Shown here in pieces: positions 43,088 through 51,791 of a stretch of 64,000 nucleotides of DNA. The stretch comes from Barnesiella merdipullorum. Its GTDB lineage: Bacteria; Bacteroidota; Bacteroidia; Bacteroidales; Barnesiellaceae. Position 1 is the first letter of the stretch. Each line of letters starts with the position of its first letter. The DNA is taken from NCBI GenBank assembly GCA_019116365.1, contig DXBT01000032.1, forward strand, positions 62,001 to 126,000. The letters are read 5' to 3'. The translations under genes and the position numbers were made by a program. The notes under the pieces are model-generated. The model saw nothing but the letters and a program-made list of their open reading frames with translations, did no database searches and was not told where the DNA came from.

Positions 43088-43153
43088 GTTTTTCATAGTA
43101 TTAGATTTAAGGTTAATGAAGATTGGTTGTCGTGAGACAACCTTTCCTTTTTT
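43088..43153 (+). ncRNA. Candidate small RNA of about 65 nt
   Basis: The segment is bounded by a consensus promoter (43051-43081) and an intrinsic terminator (stem GGTTGTC / GACAACC at 43125-43142 with GTGA loop, then a T-rich run to 43153). No reading frame with a start fits inside. It could be a free small RNA or a short attenuated leader. The start site is inferred from the usual distance to the -7 box. Confidence 0.4.
43125..43153 (+). terminator. Terminator of candidate small RNA
   Basis: A 7-bp stem GGTTGTC / GACAACC with a GNRA-type loop GTGA, then TTTCCTTTTTT. Confidence 0.65.
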
Positions 43154-43456
43154 AAATTCAGTTGATTTCCTTTTGAGTTGCCATTTTGGCTCATCGAGAT
43201 GTCTGTTTTGCCGTGTGGAACGTGGAGTCGGGTGTATTCTACATAACTCTTGAAATAAATCAGGTGTGATATATCTTTGTGTTTCATCTTGTTACTCACT
43301 CTTTGGTCCCTGAGATAGGGCTTTTTATAATCTGTATGATATTTTCAAAATGAAGTTTTTTCTATATTCTTTTTGGAAAACTGTTTATATTCTTCAAAAT
43401 ATTATTACATTTGTATAAACATTTTTGAACCCAAAGTAGTAACTAAAAAAAATGGT
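43154..43456 (+). promoter_or_regulatory. Tandem promoter region upstream of T9SS cargo gene
   Basis: Two more -7 boxes lie here: TATCTTTG at 43272-43279 (with TTG at 43251, spacing 18) and TACATTTG at 43406-43413, 43 bases before the ATG. Between them a short hairpin CCCT/AGGG (43308-43320) followed by CTTTTT resembles a weak terminator. The region is AT-rich and has no convincing gene. Confidence 0.5.
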
Positions 43457-44707
43457 ATGAAAAAATTTACTTTTGTCTTGGCCGCTACGGCCTTGTGTGT
43501 AAATGTCGGCTTTGCCCGTACATTTGAACCGATGAATCGCTTGACTCCGGTTAAACAAGTAGCCATCGAGAAGATTGAGAAATCCTCGTTGAGCAGAACT
43601 TTACCGGGTACTGTTGAAACCAAATTTGATTTTGTTAAGGAGAATCAAAAACGTATTGCCAAAAAACCGGCACAAGTCGCTGCTTTGACGGCGCCTGAAG
43701 CTCTCCCTGCAACAAATGTAACCGCTTCTTATTTTGTAGCTAACTGGAATGCAGTGTCGGAAGCTAATTATTACGAAGTAGATACATATAGAACATTTAC
43801 TACGGCTACCGATTCGGTTGAATATTGTGCTTTGTATGAAGATTTCTATTTTGCAAAGGCAAGCGATGAGTCGATTACCAACTATCTTAATGGTAGTACC
43901 TACCGTTCTCAGTGGGTATTGATCGATGGTAAGTTGGGCGATCAGTCTGTTATTCTCCCTGCCGCAGCTGCAGAGGGTTGCGAGTTGGATACTCCCCCGT
44001 TGGATTTGAGAGCTGGTGGTGAAACCGGGTCTATCCATTTCAGTCTCAGTGTAGAGGGTACGACCGGTGATAAGGTTTATATAGGGTATTATTATGATGA
44101 AAATGGTTCAAGCAAAGCTTATGCTTTGGGAGCCCTGACTTTGGGCGATGGCGGGTTGAAAGGAAGTTATTCGGTTCCAGATCTTCCGTTGACTGAAGAA
44201 TCGGGATTTTTCTTATATACGATGGCTTCGGAGAATACAGGTGATATAAAGGTTAATGGATTCGTTGTATCACAAACTCTTGCTCCCGGTCTTGAGTTTA
44301 CGGCTTTCCATGATTATGCCACGACCACGGGTACATCGGCTCAGGTATTTACGATGGAGAGAGATGTAATGTCCGAAGGCGTAACTGATAATTTCTTCTA
44401 TGGTGTATTTGCCTTGAATGTCAATATGACCACAGGTCAAGTTACCGATGCTTCCAATGTTTCAAATTTGATTGATGTAGATGGCCAAAGTGGTGTAGAA
44501 GGTGTACAAGTTAGCAATGACAAGATTTTCGTACACGACAATCTGCATGTTGTTCTTGAAAAACCGGCTACAATCGCTGTTTACAATATGGCCGGTGTAT
44601 TGGTTATGAGTGTTGAGGGTGTGGAAGGTGAGAATGAAATCGCCTTGCCCGCTGCCGGTGCCTACATTGTAAAAGCCGGTAACACGGTAGCCAAAGTGAT
44701 GAAATAA
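43457..44707 (+). CDS. Secreted protein with fibronectin-like domain and T9SS sorting tail
   Basis: A 416-residue exported protein. Signal peptide about 1-19 (ending VGFA). A fibronectin-like stretch begins near residue 78 (PEALPATNVTASYFVANWNAVS), followed by a jelly-roll-like beta region. A repeat-free tail ends with PAAGAYIVKAGNTVAKVMK, a type-A T9SS signal. No catalytic motif is visible; it may bind or display on the surface. ATG 43457 was chosen since it begins the signal. A clear terminator follows at 44734. Confidence 0.85.
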   Translation: MKKFTFVLAATALCVNVGFARTFEPMNRLTPVKQVAIEKIEKSSLSRTLPGTVETKFDFVKENQKRIAKKPAQVAALTAPEALPATNVTASYFVANWNAVSEANYYEVDTYRTFTTATDSVEYCALYEDFYFAKASDESITNYLNGSTYRSQWVLIDGKLGDQSVILPAAAAEGCELDTPPLDLRAGGETGSIHFSLSVEGTTGDKVYIGYYYDENGSSKAYALGALTLGDGGLKGSYSVPDLPLTEESGFFLYTMASENTGDIKVNGFVVSQTLAPGLEFTAFHDYATTTGTSAQVFTMERDVMSEGVTDNFFYGVFALNVNMTTGQVTDASNVSNLIDVDGQSGVEGVQVSNDKIFVHDNLHVVLEKPATIAVYNMAGVLVMSVEGVEGENEIALPAAGAYIVKAGNTVAKVMK

Positions 44708-44733
44708 TCTTTTAATAGAAATCAATAAGACGA

Positions 44734-44765
44734 GGGGCTGCATCGACAGGATGCAGCCCCTTTTT
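44734..44765 (+). terminator. Terminator of T9SS cargo gene
   Basis: A perfect 10-bp stem GGGGCTGCAT / ATGCAGCCCC with loop CGACAGG, then TTTTT. It also lies 26 bases beyond the lpd stop on the other strand. Confidence 0.88.
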
Positions 44766-44790
44766 GTGTAATGGAGAAAGAAGGATTCCC

Positions 44791-46146
44791 TTAAAACTCA
44801 CGGGCACACTCTTGCAGTACCTCCGAGAGGGTGGGGTGTGCGTGTACCATCTCTTTCAACTGGGCTACGGTAGTAGCGCGGTTCATCAGGGCCGAAATCT
44901 CCTGCACCAGGTCGGCGGCGTGAGCCCCGAAGATATGGCCGCCGATGATGCTGCCGTTTTCGTCGGCAATGAGTTTGCACAAGCCGTCGGGTTCGCCCAT
45001 GCTCACCGCCTTGCCGTTGGCCCGGAAGAGCGACTTCTTGGCCGTGAAGGCGATGCCCCGCTGTTTGCACTCCTCTTCGGTGAGTCCCACCATCCCGGCT
45101 TCGGGGTGGGTGAATACGGCCGAGGGTATGATATTGAGGTCGATATGGCTTTCTTCTCCCAGCAGGTGGTCGATAACCTTGCGACCCTGGAACGATGCGG
45201 CATGGGCCAGCATGCAGCGGCCGTTCACATCGCCTATGGCATAGACGTCGGGCACATTGGTCTGCAGGTTGTCGTCGGTCTCGATACCTTTAGGCGAGTA
45301 GTGTATGCCCACGGTGTCGAGTCCAAGCCCTTCGACTCGAGGTGCTCGGCCGGTAGCAATCAATACGGTGTCGGCTTCGACCGTGTGCTCCTGGTTTTTC
45401 CAGGTGTAGTGTATGGTCATCCCCGAGCCGTTCGACTCGATAGAGTTTACCCCGGCCTGGTTGAAAAATTCGATGCCCCGCTTGGCGAGTACCTGTTTCA
45501 GTCGTTTGCTGATGTCGGTGTCGAAGTTGGGCAGTATCTCTTTGGCAAATTCGAGCATGGTGACCGTGCTGCCGAAGCTGCGGAAGATGGAGGCAAACTC
45601 GAGTCCGATGACTCCGGCCCCTACGATGCAGAGTCGCGAGGGGATATGGTCGATGTCGAGCAACTGGGTCGAGGTGACTACCCCGGGCAGGTTACTCCCT
45701 GCGATGGGCGGAATCTTGGCCGTCGAGCCGGTGGCAATGAGTATGTGCCGGGCCGTGTAGGTCTCGCCTGAGGCGCTTTTTACGGTGCGGGCGTCAATCA
45801 GTTCGGCCCGCTCGGGCAGGTAGGTGATGAGTTTGTGTTTCAGCAGGAACTCGATGCCGGCGGTGAGTTGGCCCACCACTTCGTTCTTGCGGGCTACGAC
45901 ACGTGCCATGTCTATGATAGGGGTGGCAGTGCTTATGCCCATCGCTTCGCAGTGGGCGATGGTGTCGGCCACCTCGGCACTGCGGCAGAAACATTTGGTG
46001 GGGATGCATCCTTCTTGCAGGCAGGTGCCTCCGGCTCGGTGTTCTTCAAACAGGATGACACTCAATCCCTTTTTGGCCGCATAGAGGGCCGTTTCATATC
46101 CGCCGGGGCCGGCTCCTATGATAATAATATCGCTGTTCATGTGCAT
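44791..46146 (-). CDS. lpdA: Dihydrolipoyl dehydrogenase
   Basis: The L-protein of glycine cleavage (and E3 of 2-oxoacid dehydrogenases): it reoxidises dihydrolipoyl groups with NAD. The 451-residue flavoprotein has the FAD loop GAGPGG near residue 11, the redox pair in GGTCLQEGCIPTK, and the C-terminal His-Glu pair in HAHPTLSE. ATG codons at 46146 and 46140 both fit. It is the last gene of the gcv cluster, but a terminator hairpin lies between gcvPB and this gene, so less of it may be made. Confidence 0.95.
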   Translation of the reverse strand: MHMNSDIIIIGAGPGGYETALYAAKKGLSVILFEEHRAGGTCLQEGCIPTKCFCRSAEVADTIAHCEAMGISTATPIIDMARVVARKNEVVGQLTAGIEFLLKHKLITYLPERAELIDARTVKSASGETYTARHILIATGSTAKIPPIAGSNLPGVVTSTQLLDIDHIPSRLCIVGAGVIGLEFASIFRSFGSTVTMLEFAKEILPNFDTDISKRLKQVLAKRGIEFFNQAGVNSIESNGSGMTIHYTWKNQEHTVEADTVLIATGRAPRVEGLGLDTVGIHYSPKGIETDDNLQTNVPDVYAIGDVNGRCMLAHAASFQGRKVIDHLLGEESHIDLNIIPSAVFTHPEAGMVGLTEEECKQRGIAFTAKKSLFRANGKAVSMGEPDGLCKLIADENGSIIGGHIFGAHAADLVQEISALMNRATTVAQLKEMVHAHPTLSEVLQECAREF

Positions 46147-46154
46147 TAAGAAAT

Positions 46155-46200
46155 AAAAAACGGAGCAGGGGAAGGCGTTTTGTACCTTCCCCGGTCTCCG
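46155..46200 (-). terminator. Terminator hairpin between gcvPB and lpd
   Basis: Outer stem CGGAG / CTCCG and inner stem GGGGAAGG / CCTTCCCC are followed on the minus strand by TTTTTT. It ends 8 bases before the lpd start. No -7 box for lpd is visible in the 67-base gap, so this hairpin may act as an attenuator. Confidence 0.72.
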
Positions 46201-46213
46201 TGTGAATAGGGGG

Positions 46214-47671
46214 TTAATAATTCAAGTCTTTGTAGCGCAAGATGGGATTCTTGGCAGCAGTCGTTTCGTCGAGTCGGCGTACGGGGGTCACATGCGGAGC
46301 GCTCTTGACCATTTCGGGGTCGTCGATGGCTTCACGGGCCACGGTGCGCATGGCTTCGATAAACTCGTCGAGTGTCTCTTTCGATTCGGTCTCGGTAGGC
46401 TCGATCATGATCGACTGATGGAACAGCAGCGGGAAGTAGATGGTAGGTGCATGGTATCCATAGTCGAGTAGGCGTTTGGCTACGTCGAGCGTAGTGACGC
46501 CGGTCGATTTGTCGAGCAGGCCGTCGAATACGAACTCGTGTTTGCAGATTCCCTCGATAGGGAGATAATAGCAATCCTTGAGCGATTCCTTCACATAGTT
46601 GGCGTTGAGTGTGGCCAGCTCTCCGGCGTGTTTGAGGTTCTCTTTACCCAGAGAGAGGATATAGGCATAGGCCCGCATCATCACCCCGAAGTTGCCGAAG
46701 AATCCCGACACGCTGCCCAGGCTGTCGTCACTACCTTCGACCGCATAACGGTCGCCGTGTTTCACCACGTGTGGACGGGGCAGATAATCGACCAGTGCGG
46801 CTGCCACACCTACGGGGCCGCTACCGGGACCGCCGCCACCGTGAGGCGTCGAGAAGGTCTTGTGCAGATTGATGTGCATGATGTCGAATCCCATATCGCC
46901 GGGACGGCAACGACCCAGCAGCGGGTTGAGGTTGGCTCCGTCGTAGTAGAGCAGACCACCGCAACCGTGTACCAGCTTGGCAATCTGGGGAATCTCTTTT
47001 TCAAAGATACCCAGCGTATTGGGGTTGGTCATCATGATACCGGCAATAGTATCGTCGAGCAGCGGTTCGAGTTTGGTCACATCGATGGTACCTTCGGGGG
47101 TAGAGGGAACCTCGACAATCTCGAGGCCGCACACGGCCGCACTGGCGGGATTGGTACCGTGGGCACTGTCGGGTACGATGACCTTGGTGCGTTTCAAGTC
47201 ACCCCGTTTGATGTGGTACTGGCGCATGAGCATCAGACCGGTCAACTCGCCGTGAGCTCCGGCAAAGGGGTTGAGCGTGAATTCGGCCAGACCCGAAATC
47301 TCGGCCAGAGCATGAGCCAACTCGTAGTAGAGTCGCAGGGCACCCTGTACCGACTCTTCGCTCTGCCGCGGGTGCAGCGAGGTGAAGGCCGGCAGAGCCG
47401 CCATCTCTTCGTTGATTTTGGGGTTATACTTCATGGTGCAGGAGCCCAGCGGATAGAAGCCGGTCTCGACACCGAAATTTTTGTTGGACACGTTGGTATA
47501 GTGGCGCACCACATCGAGTTCGCTCACCTCGGGCAATTCGGCCGGAGTCTCCCGCTTGAGCGATTGGGGAAGGTCGGCCAGCGAATAGTTGCCGAAATCG
47601 GATTGGGGCAGGGAGTAGCCTACACGTCCCGGTTTTGAAATTTCGAATATCAGTTTGTTGTAATATTTCAT
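46214..47671 (-). CDS. gcvPB: Glycine dehydrogenase (decarboxylating) subunit 2
   Basis: Second half of the P-protein, 485 residues. It carries the pyridoxal phosphate Lys in MHINLHKTFSTPHGGGGPG (near residue 270). Together with GcvPA it decarboxylates glycine and passes aminomethyl to lipoyl-GcvH. The split form occurs in many bacteria, while E. coli has one fused GcvP. It begins 3 bases after gcvPA, so subunits are made at equal levels. Confidence 0.97.
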   Translation of the reverse strand: MKYYNKLIFEISKPGRVGYSLPQSDFGNYSLADLPQSLKRETPAELPEVSELDVVRHYTNVSNKNFGVETGFYPLGSCTMKYNPKINEEMAALPAFTSLHPRQSEESVQGALRLYYELAHALAEISGLAEFTLNPFAGAHGELTGLMLMRQYHIKRGDLKRTKVIVPDSAHGTNPASAAVCGLEIVEVPSTPEGTIDVTKLEPLLDDTIAGIMMTNPNTLGIFEKEIPQIAKLVHGCGGLLYYDGANLNPLLGRCRPGDMGFDIMHINLHKTFSTPHGGGGPGSGPVGVAAALVDYLPRPHVVKHGDRYAVEGSDDSLGSVSGFFGNFGVMMRAYAYILSLGKENLKHAGELATLNANYVKESLKDCYYLPIEGICKHEFVFDGLLDKSTGVTTLDVAKRLLDYGYHAPTIYFPLLFHQSIMIEPTETESKETLDEFIEAMRTVAREAIDDPEMVKSAPHVTPVRRLDETTAAKNPILRYKDLNY

Positions 47672-47674
47672 GGC

Positions 47675-49003
47675 TTATCCCTCCTGTTCGATTAGTGAAA
47701 CCAAATTGTCAATCTCTTCGCGGGTGCGTTTCTCGGTCACGCAGAACAGAATTGCATCGTTGGTTCCCTCGACGGGGATACCGGCCAGGAAGCCTTTCGC
47801 CTCGAGATGTTTCATCAGCTGTTCGCGGTTGAGGGTGGTGCGCACGGCAAACTCCTTCAGGAAGGGTTTGTCGAAGCAGAGCGAGAATTTGCCTGTTGCC
47901 AGCAGTTTGTCGCACAGATAGTGGGCACCGGCATAGGATTTCTCGTTGACCTCTTGCATGCCCCGTTTACCCATGAGGGCCATATAGATGGTTACATACA
48001 GTGCCATGAGCGACTGGTTGGAACAGATGTTGCTGTTGGCCTTCTGGCGGCGTATGTGTTGCTCGCGGGCTTGCAGCGTGAGCACGAAGGCCCGTTTGCC
48101 ATCGACATCTTTCGTGGCACCTACGATACGGCCGGGCAACTTGCGCATCAGGTCGTGGGTTGATGCCAGATAACCTACATAGGGACCGCCGAAATTGAGC
48201 GGCATACCCAGCGACTGACCGTCGCCGCAGGCAATGTCGGCACCCCATTCGCCGGGCGTCTTCAGTACGGCCAATGCCGAGGGGTCGGCATAGACGATGA
48301 AGAGGGTCTTGTGGGCGTGCAGGCTGTCGGCAAAACCGGTGTAGTCTTCGATAATGCCGTAGCGGTTGGGCGAGCTCACGATTACGCCAGCCACATCATC
48401 GGCCTCGATCATCTGCTCCATGGCGGCCTTGTCGGTGACACCCTCTTTTTCGGGGATGAACTCGAGTGTCACGCCGTGGAACCGGGCATAGGTCTCGACA
48501 ACGGCAATCACCCGCTCGCTCAAGGTGCGCGACACAAGCACTTTGTTGCGCTTCTTGGCATGAGCCACGGCCATGAGCATGGCTTCGGCCGTAGCGGTGG
48601 CACCGTCGTACATCGAGGCGTTGCAGCACTCCATGCCGGTGAGTTCGCACATCATGCTCTGGAACTCAAAGATGTATTGCAGGGTACCTTGCGAGATTTC
48701 GGGTTGGTAGGGGGTATAGGCGGTGAGGTACTCCGAGCGGGCGATGAGTTGTCCTACGACCGACGGGGCATAGTGGTCATAGGCTCCGCCGCCGGCAAAG
48801 ACGGTGAGCGGGTGGTTCAGGCTGCCCAACTCCTTGAAATAGCTTCGTACCTCGTCTTCCGACATCGATTTTCTCAAGCTGTAATCTTTGTCGAAGCGGA
48901 TGCTTTCGGGAATTTCGGCGTAAAGGTCGTCGAGCGACGATACACCTATCCGTTCCAGCATCTCGGCGATATCCGATTCGGTATGCGGGAAATACTTGTA
49001 CAT
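47675..49003 (-). CDS. gcvPA: Glycine dehydrogenase (decarboxylating) subunit 1
   Basis: First half of the split P-protein, 442 residues. It begins MYKYFPHTESDIAEMLERIG, the usual GcvPA start, and contains YTPYQPEISQGTLQYIFEFQSMMCELTGM. A strong AAGGAGG ribosome site lies just before the ATG. The gap to gcvH is 18 bases. Confidence 0.97.
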   Translation of the reverse strand: MYKYFPHTESDIAEMLERIGVSSLDDLYAEIPESIRFDKDYSLRKSMSEDEVRSYFKELGSLNHPLTVFAGGGAYDHYAPSVVGQLIARSEYLTAYTPYQPEISQGTLQYIFEFQSMMCELTGMECCNASMYDGATATAEAMLMAVAHAKKRNKVLVSRTLSERVIAVVETYARFHGVTLEFIPEKEGVTDKAAMEQMIEADDVAGVIVSSPNRYGIIEDYTGFADSLHAHKTLFIVYADPSALAVLKTPGEWGADIACGDGQSLGMPLNFGGPYVGYLASTHDLMRKLPGRIVGATKDVDGKRAFVLTLQAREQHIRRQKANSNICSNQSLMALYVTIYMALMGKRGMQEVNEKSYAGAHYLCDKLLATGKFSLCFDKPFLKEFAVRTTLNREQLMKHLEAKGFLAGIPVEGTNDAILFCVTEKRTREEIDNLVSLIEQEG

Positions 49004-49021
49004 GATATCCTCCTTCGTCGG

Positions 49022-49399
49022 TTATTCGCAAATTGCTTTATAAGCCTCGGCGTCCATGAGGTTTTTCAACTCTTCGGGGTCGCTTATCTTTACTTTGCAA
49101 ATCCAGTTGTTGAAAGCGTCTTCGTTCAACAGTTCGGGTTTGTCTTCCAGGGCTTCGTTAATCTCCACGACTGTTCCGCTGATGGGCGACAGAAGGTCGC
49201 TGGCGGCTTTTACGCTCTCGACGGCTCCGAACTCTTCGCCTTGGTTCAGTTCATCGTCCACTTCGGGCAGATCGACATATACAACGCTACCCAGTTGATG
49301 TTGGGCATAGTCGGTGATACCGATATAACCGAATTCGCCTTCAACTTTTAACCACTCGTGTGATTCGGAATAATAAAGTCCGTCCAATACTGTACTCAT
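49022..49399 (-). CDS. gcvH: Glycine cleavage system H protein
   Basis: The 125-residue lipoyl carrier shuttling the aminomethyl group between P, T and L proteins. The lipoylated residue is Lys64 in ESVKAASD. It is flanked by gcvT and gcvPA, 30 and 18 bases away. Confidence 0.98.
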   Translation of the reverse strand: MSTVLDGLYYSESHEWLKVEGEFGYIGITDYAQHQLGSVVYVDLPEVDDELNQGEEFGAVESVKAASDLLSPISGTVVEINEALEDKPELLNEDAFNNWICKVKISDPEELKNLMDAEAYKAICE

Positions 49400-49429
49400 A
49401 ATCTTGTTATTTTTAGGTTTGTCAATAAA

Positions 49430-50524
49430 TCATTTTTTATAGTTCTTTTCGTAGAAGCGCTTTTTAACAACCGTTCCCTTGAAGAATTTCTTGCGGATGT
49501 GAATCTCTACTTCGGTACCCAGTGCGGCATAGGCACTGTCGATGAGAGCCATGCACACGCTCTTGCCGGTCGATATCGAGTTGTAGCCGGTAGTTACATG
49601 GCCTATCACTTTACCGTCGGCATACACTTCGTAGCCGCTGCGGGGGATGGCTTTGTCGGCCAGTTCGATACCCACGATTTTGCGTTTGGCCCCTTCGGCT
49701 TTCTGTCGGGCAATAGCCTCTTTTCCGATGAAATCGTCTTTATCGAGTTTGACAAACATACCCAAACCGGCTTCGATAGGGGTGATGTCTTTTTCGAGTT
49801 CGTGGCCATAGAGCGGCAAACCTACCTCGAACCGCAGCGTGTCGCGGCAGCCCAGTCCGCAGGGAAGCACCTGTTTCGAACCTACCAGCACATCCCATAC
49901 CCGGTTGATGAAGGCATGGCTGCCATAAATCTCGAAACCGTCTTCACCGGTATATCCCGTGCGCGATACGATGATGGTCTCGCCGTCGCACTCGATCTCC
50001 TTGCAGGTGTAGAATTGCAAATCCTTTACCTCGAGGTGAAGCAGCTCTTCGATACAAGCCTCGGCCCGGGGACCCTGCACGGCTACCTCGCCGTAGTAGT
50101 CCGACTGGTTTTCGATGTTGAGGTTATAGCCGGCGCTGTGCTCGACAATCCACTGGTAGTCTTTGGCTATGTTCGAGGCATTTACCACCAGGAAGAATCG
50201 CTCTTCGCCCATCTTATAGACCAGCAGGTCATCGACGGTGCCACCGTCGGGGTAGAGCAGCATGCCGTAGAAGATTTTCCCCGGCTCGGCACCCCGTATG
50301 TTGTTGGTGAAAATGTAGTTGATGTAACGCTCGCTGTCGGGCCCGGTAATGAGTATTTCGCCCATGTGCGACACGTCGAATATACCGGCGGCATGACGCA
50401 CGGCATTGTGTTCCTCGATAATCGAGGTATATTCAATAGGCATATCGAATCCGCCGAAAGGCATCATCTTGGCACCTAGGTCGAGATGCTTCTGGTGCAG
50501 ACAGGTTTTTAAGATATCTTCCAT
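49430..50524 (-). CDS. gcvT: Aminomethyltransferase (T protein)
   Basis: Transfers the one-carbon unit from lipoyl-GcvH to tetrahydrofolate, releasing ammonia. The 364-residue protein begins MEDILKTCLHQKHLDLGAKMMPFGGFDMP and contains GLGCRDTLRFEVGLPLYGHEL, both conserved. ATG 50524 was chosen over an upstream in-frame codon at 50641, which overlaps lplA. It starts 28 bases after lplA. Confidence 0.96.
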   Translation of the reverse strand: MEDILKTCLHQKHLDLGAKMMPFGGFDMPIEYTSIIEEHNAVRHAAGIFDVSHMGEILITGPDSERYINYIFTNNIRGAEPGKIFYGMLLYPDGGTVDDLLVYKMGEERFFLVVNASNIAKDYQWIVEHSAGYNLNIENQSDYYGEVAVQGPRAEACIEELLHLEVKDLQFYTCKEIECDGETIIVSRTGYTGEDGFEIYGSHAFINRVWDVLVGSKQVLPCGLGCRDTLRFEVGLPLYGHELEKDITPIEAGLGMFVKLDKDDFIGKEAIARQKAEGAKRKIVGIELADKAIPRSGYEVYADGKVIGHVTTGYNSISTGKSVCMALIDSAYAALGTEVEIHIRKKFFKGTVVKKRFYEKNYKK

Positions 50525-50552
50525 AGTCAACTGGTGTTTTTTATGATAAAAT

Positions 50553-51530
50553 CTATGTATGATCGTTGAACAGAATATCGGTGAAGGCGGCCCGGTCGAG
50601 CCGGTGAATGTAATGTTCGATGGGAGTTTCGTCGAGTACACGGTCGAAAGCTTCGCGGGTGAAGGGCACGTCGCGGAACCGATTGAGAAACTCGTCGATT
50701 TCGCCCACCGGAAAATAGTCGCCCATGAGATTCAGAGTCTTGACGATACCGTTTTTGATTTCGATGCGGGCCTCTATCTCGCCGGCCGAGCCGTAGCCCC
50801 GGCGCACCAGCGTATAGCGCGGGTTGTTGCCCAGGATCCACTCTTCCTTGAGATACTCTTTTTCGATTTCGCCGATGCGGTCGATGTCGTCGGGGGTGAG
50901 GCACTCTTCACTGTCGCAGAGCGATGTGCGCATGAAGCGCTTGAATTCCTCGATGTCGATGTCGAGATACTCCTTGAGGTTGGTCACGCGCTTGCGCACC
51001 GATTCTACTCCTTTGGTAATGAGTTTCTCGTTGCTGGGGGTGATGGAGAGTACCAGATTCTCGAGGTCGGTATCGAAGAGCATGGTGCCGTGTACGATAC
51101 TGCGGCCCCCCACGCGGTAGAAGGCGTTGCCCGATACCTTCTTGCCCTCGACCGTGATGTCGTTCCGTCCCGAAGCCATGGCCTGCACGCCCAGTTTGTT
51201 CAGCGTGCGGGCGATGAGTTGCAGGTAGCGGTCGAAGGTGAAACTTACGTTGAAGTCGTCGGTAATGTAGGAGAACATGATGTTGCTGAAATCGGCATAG
51301 ACACATCCTCCGCCCGATTTGCGCCGATAGTATTCGATACCGTGTGAGCGAACGTAGTCCATGTTGATTTCATTTTCCATCAACTGATTACGGCCAAAAA
51401 TAACGGTGGGGTTTACCTGCCACATGAAGAAGCAATCTTCACCGCTTCGCGTGCGGGCTATGTATTCTTCCATAGCCAGATAAAACGATAGGCGGCGGAC
51501 TGTCGAGTCCGGCAGGGCGATATATCTCAT
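50553..51530 (-). CDS. lplA: Lipoate-protein ligase A
   Basis: Attaches free lipoate to carrier proteins by way of lipoyl-AMP. It is 325 residues. The RRKSGGGCVYAD lipoate-binding loop and the catalytic Lys131 in GRNDITVEGKKVSG are present, and a C-terminal accessory domain follows. As first gene of the gcv operon it can load GcvH at once; salvage of lipoate is implied. Whether LipA and LipB also exist in this genome cannot be seen. Confidence 0.95.
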   Translation of the reverse strand: MRYIALPDSTVRRLSFYLAMEEYIARTRSGEDCFFMWQVNPTVIFGRNQLMENEINMDYVRSHGIEYYRRKSGGGCVYADFSNIMFSYITDDFNVSFTFDRYLQLIARTLNKLGVQAMASGRNDITVEGKKVSGNAFYRVGGRSIVHGTMLFDTDLENLVLSITPSNEKLITKGVESVRKRVTNLKEYLDIDIEEFKRFMRTSLCDSEECLTPDDIDRIGEIEKEYLKEEWILGNNPRYTLVRRGYGSAGEIEARIEIKNGIVKTLNLMGDYFPVGEIDEFLNRFRDVPFTREAFDRVLDETPIEHYIHRLDRAAFTDILFNDHT

Positions 51531-51560
51531 AGGTATCAGGTCAACAGTAAATATACCTTA

Positions 51561-51568
51561 CAAATTTA
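51561..51568 (-). promoter_or_regulatory. -7 box for lplA-gcv operon
   Basis: Minus-strand TAAATTTG, 30 bases before the lplA start. No glycine riboswitch is visible in the 261-base gap to the neighbouring gene. Confidence 0.5.
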
Positions 51569-51730
51569 TATATTCTTTTGTAAAGGACGATAGATTGTCC
51601 CGAAAATTTCTCGAATTTTCTTGTTGTCCCGGTTTTGATGCTTTCAAATTGTACAGGGTGAGCAGCGGTAGTCTTGTGGGTGTGTGGCGGTTTGGCTCTG
51701 TTGGCCTGTGAGTATGGTTGGGTAAATATG

Positions 51731-51774
51731 TAAAAAGCCCGCATCTCACGCGGGGTGAGCAAGCAGGCTTTTTA
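51731..51774 (-). terminator. Terminator of lon-dehydrogenase unit
   Basis: A 9-bp outer stem TAAAAAGCC / GGCTTTTTA encloses an inner stem CTCAC / GTGAG. A T-rich stretch follows on the minus strand. It is 17 bases beyond the dehydrogenase stop. Confidence 0.78.
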
Positions 51775-51791
51775 TGTTGTTCGAGGACCGA

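Noticed and set aside
43093..43299. A 68-codon minus-strand open frame in the dnaG-T9SS cargo gap
   Set aside because: It runs antisense through the candidate small RNA and its terminator, has no promoter or ribosome site, and its composition is that of AT-rich noncoding DNA.
51541..51762. A 73-codon minus-strand open frame between lplA and the dehydrogenase
   Set aside because: It overlaps the terminator hairpin at 51731 and the -7 box of lplA, and its sequence shows no protein-like pattern.
51531..51791. Glycine riboswitch ahead of the gcv operon
   Set aside because: The lplA leader is only about 25-30 bases by the -7 box, and no glycine aptamer core is visible.
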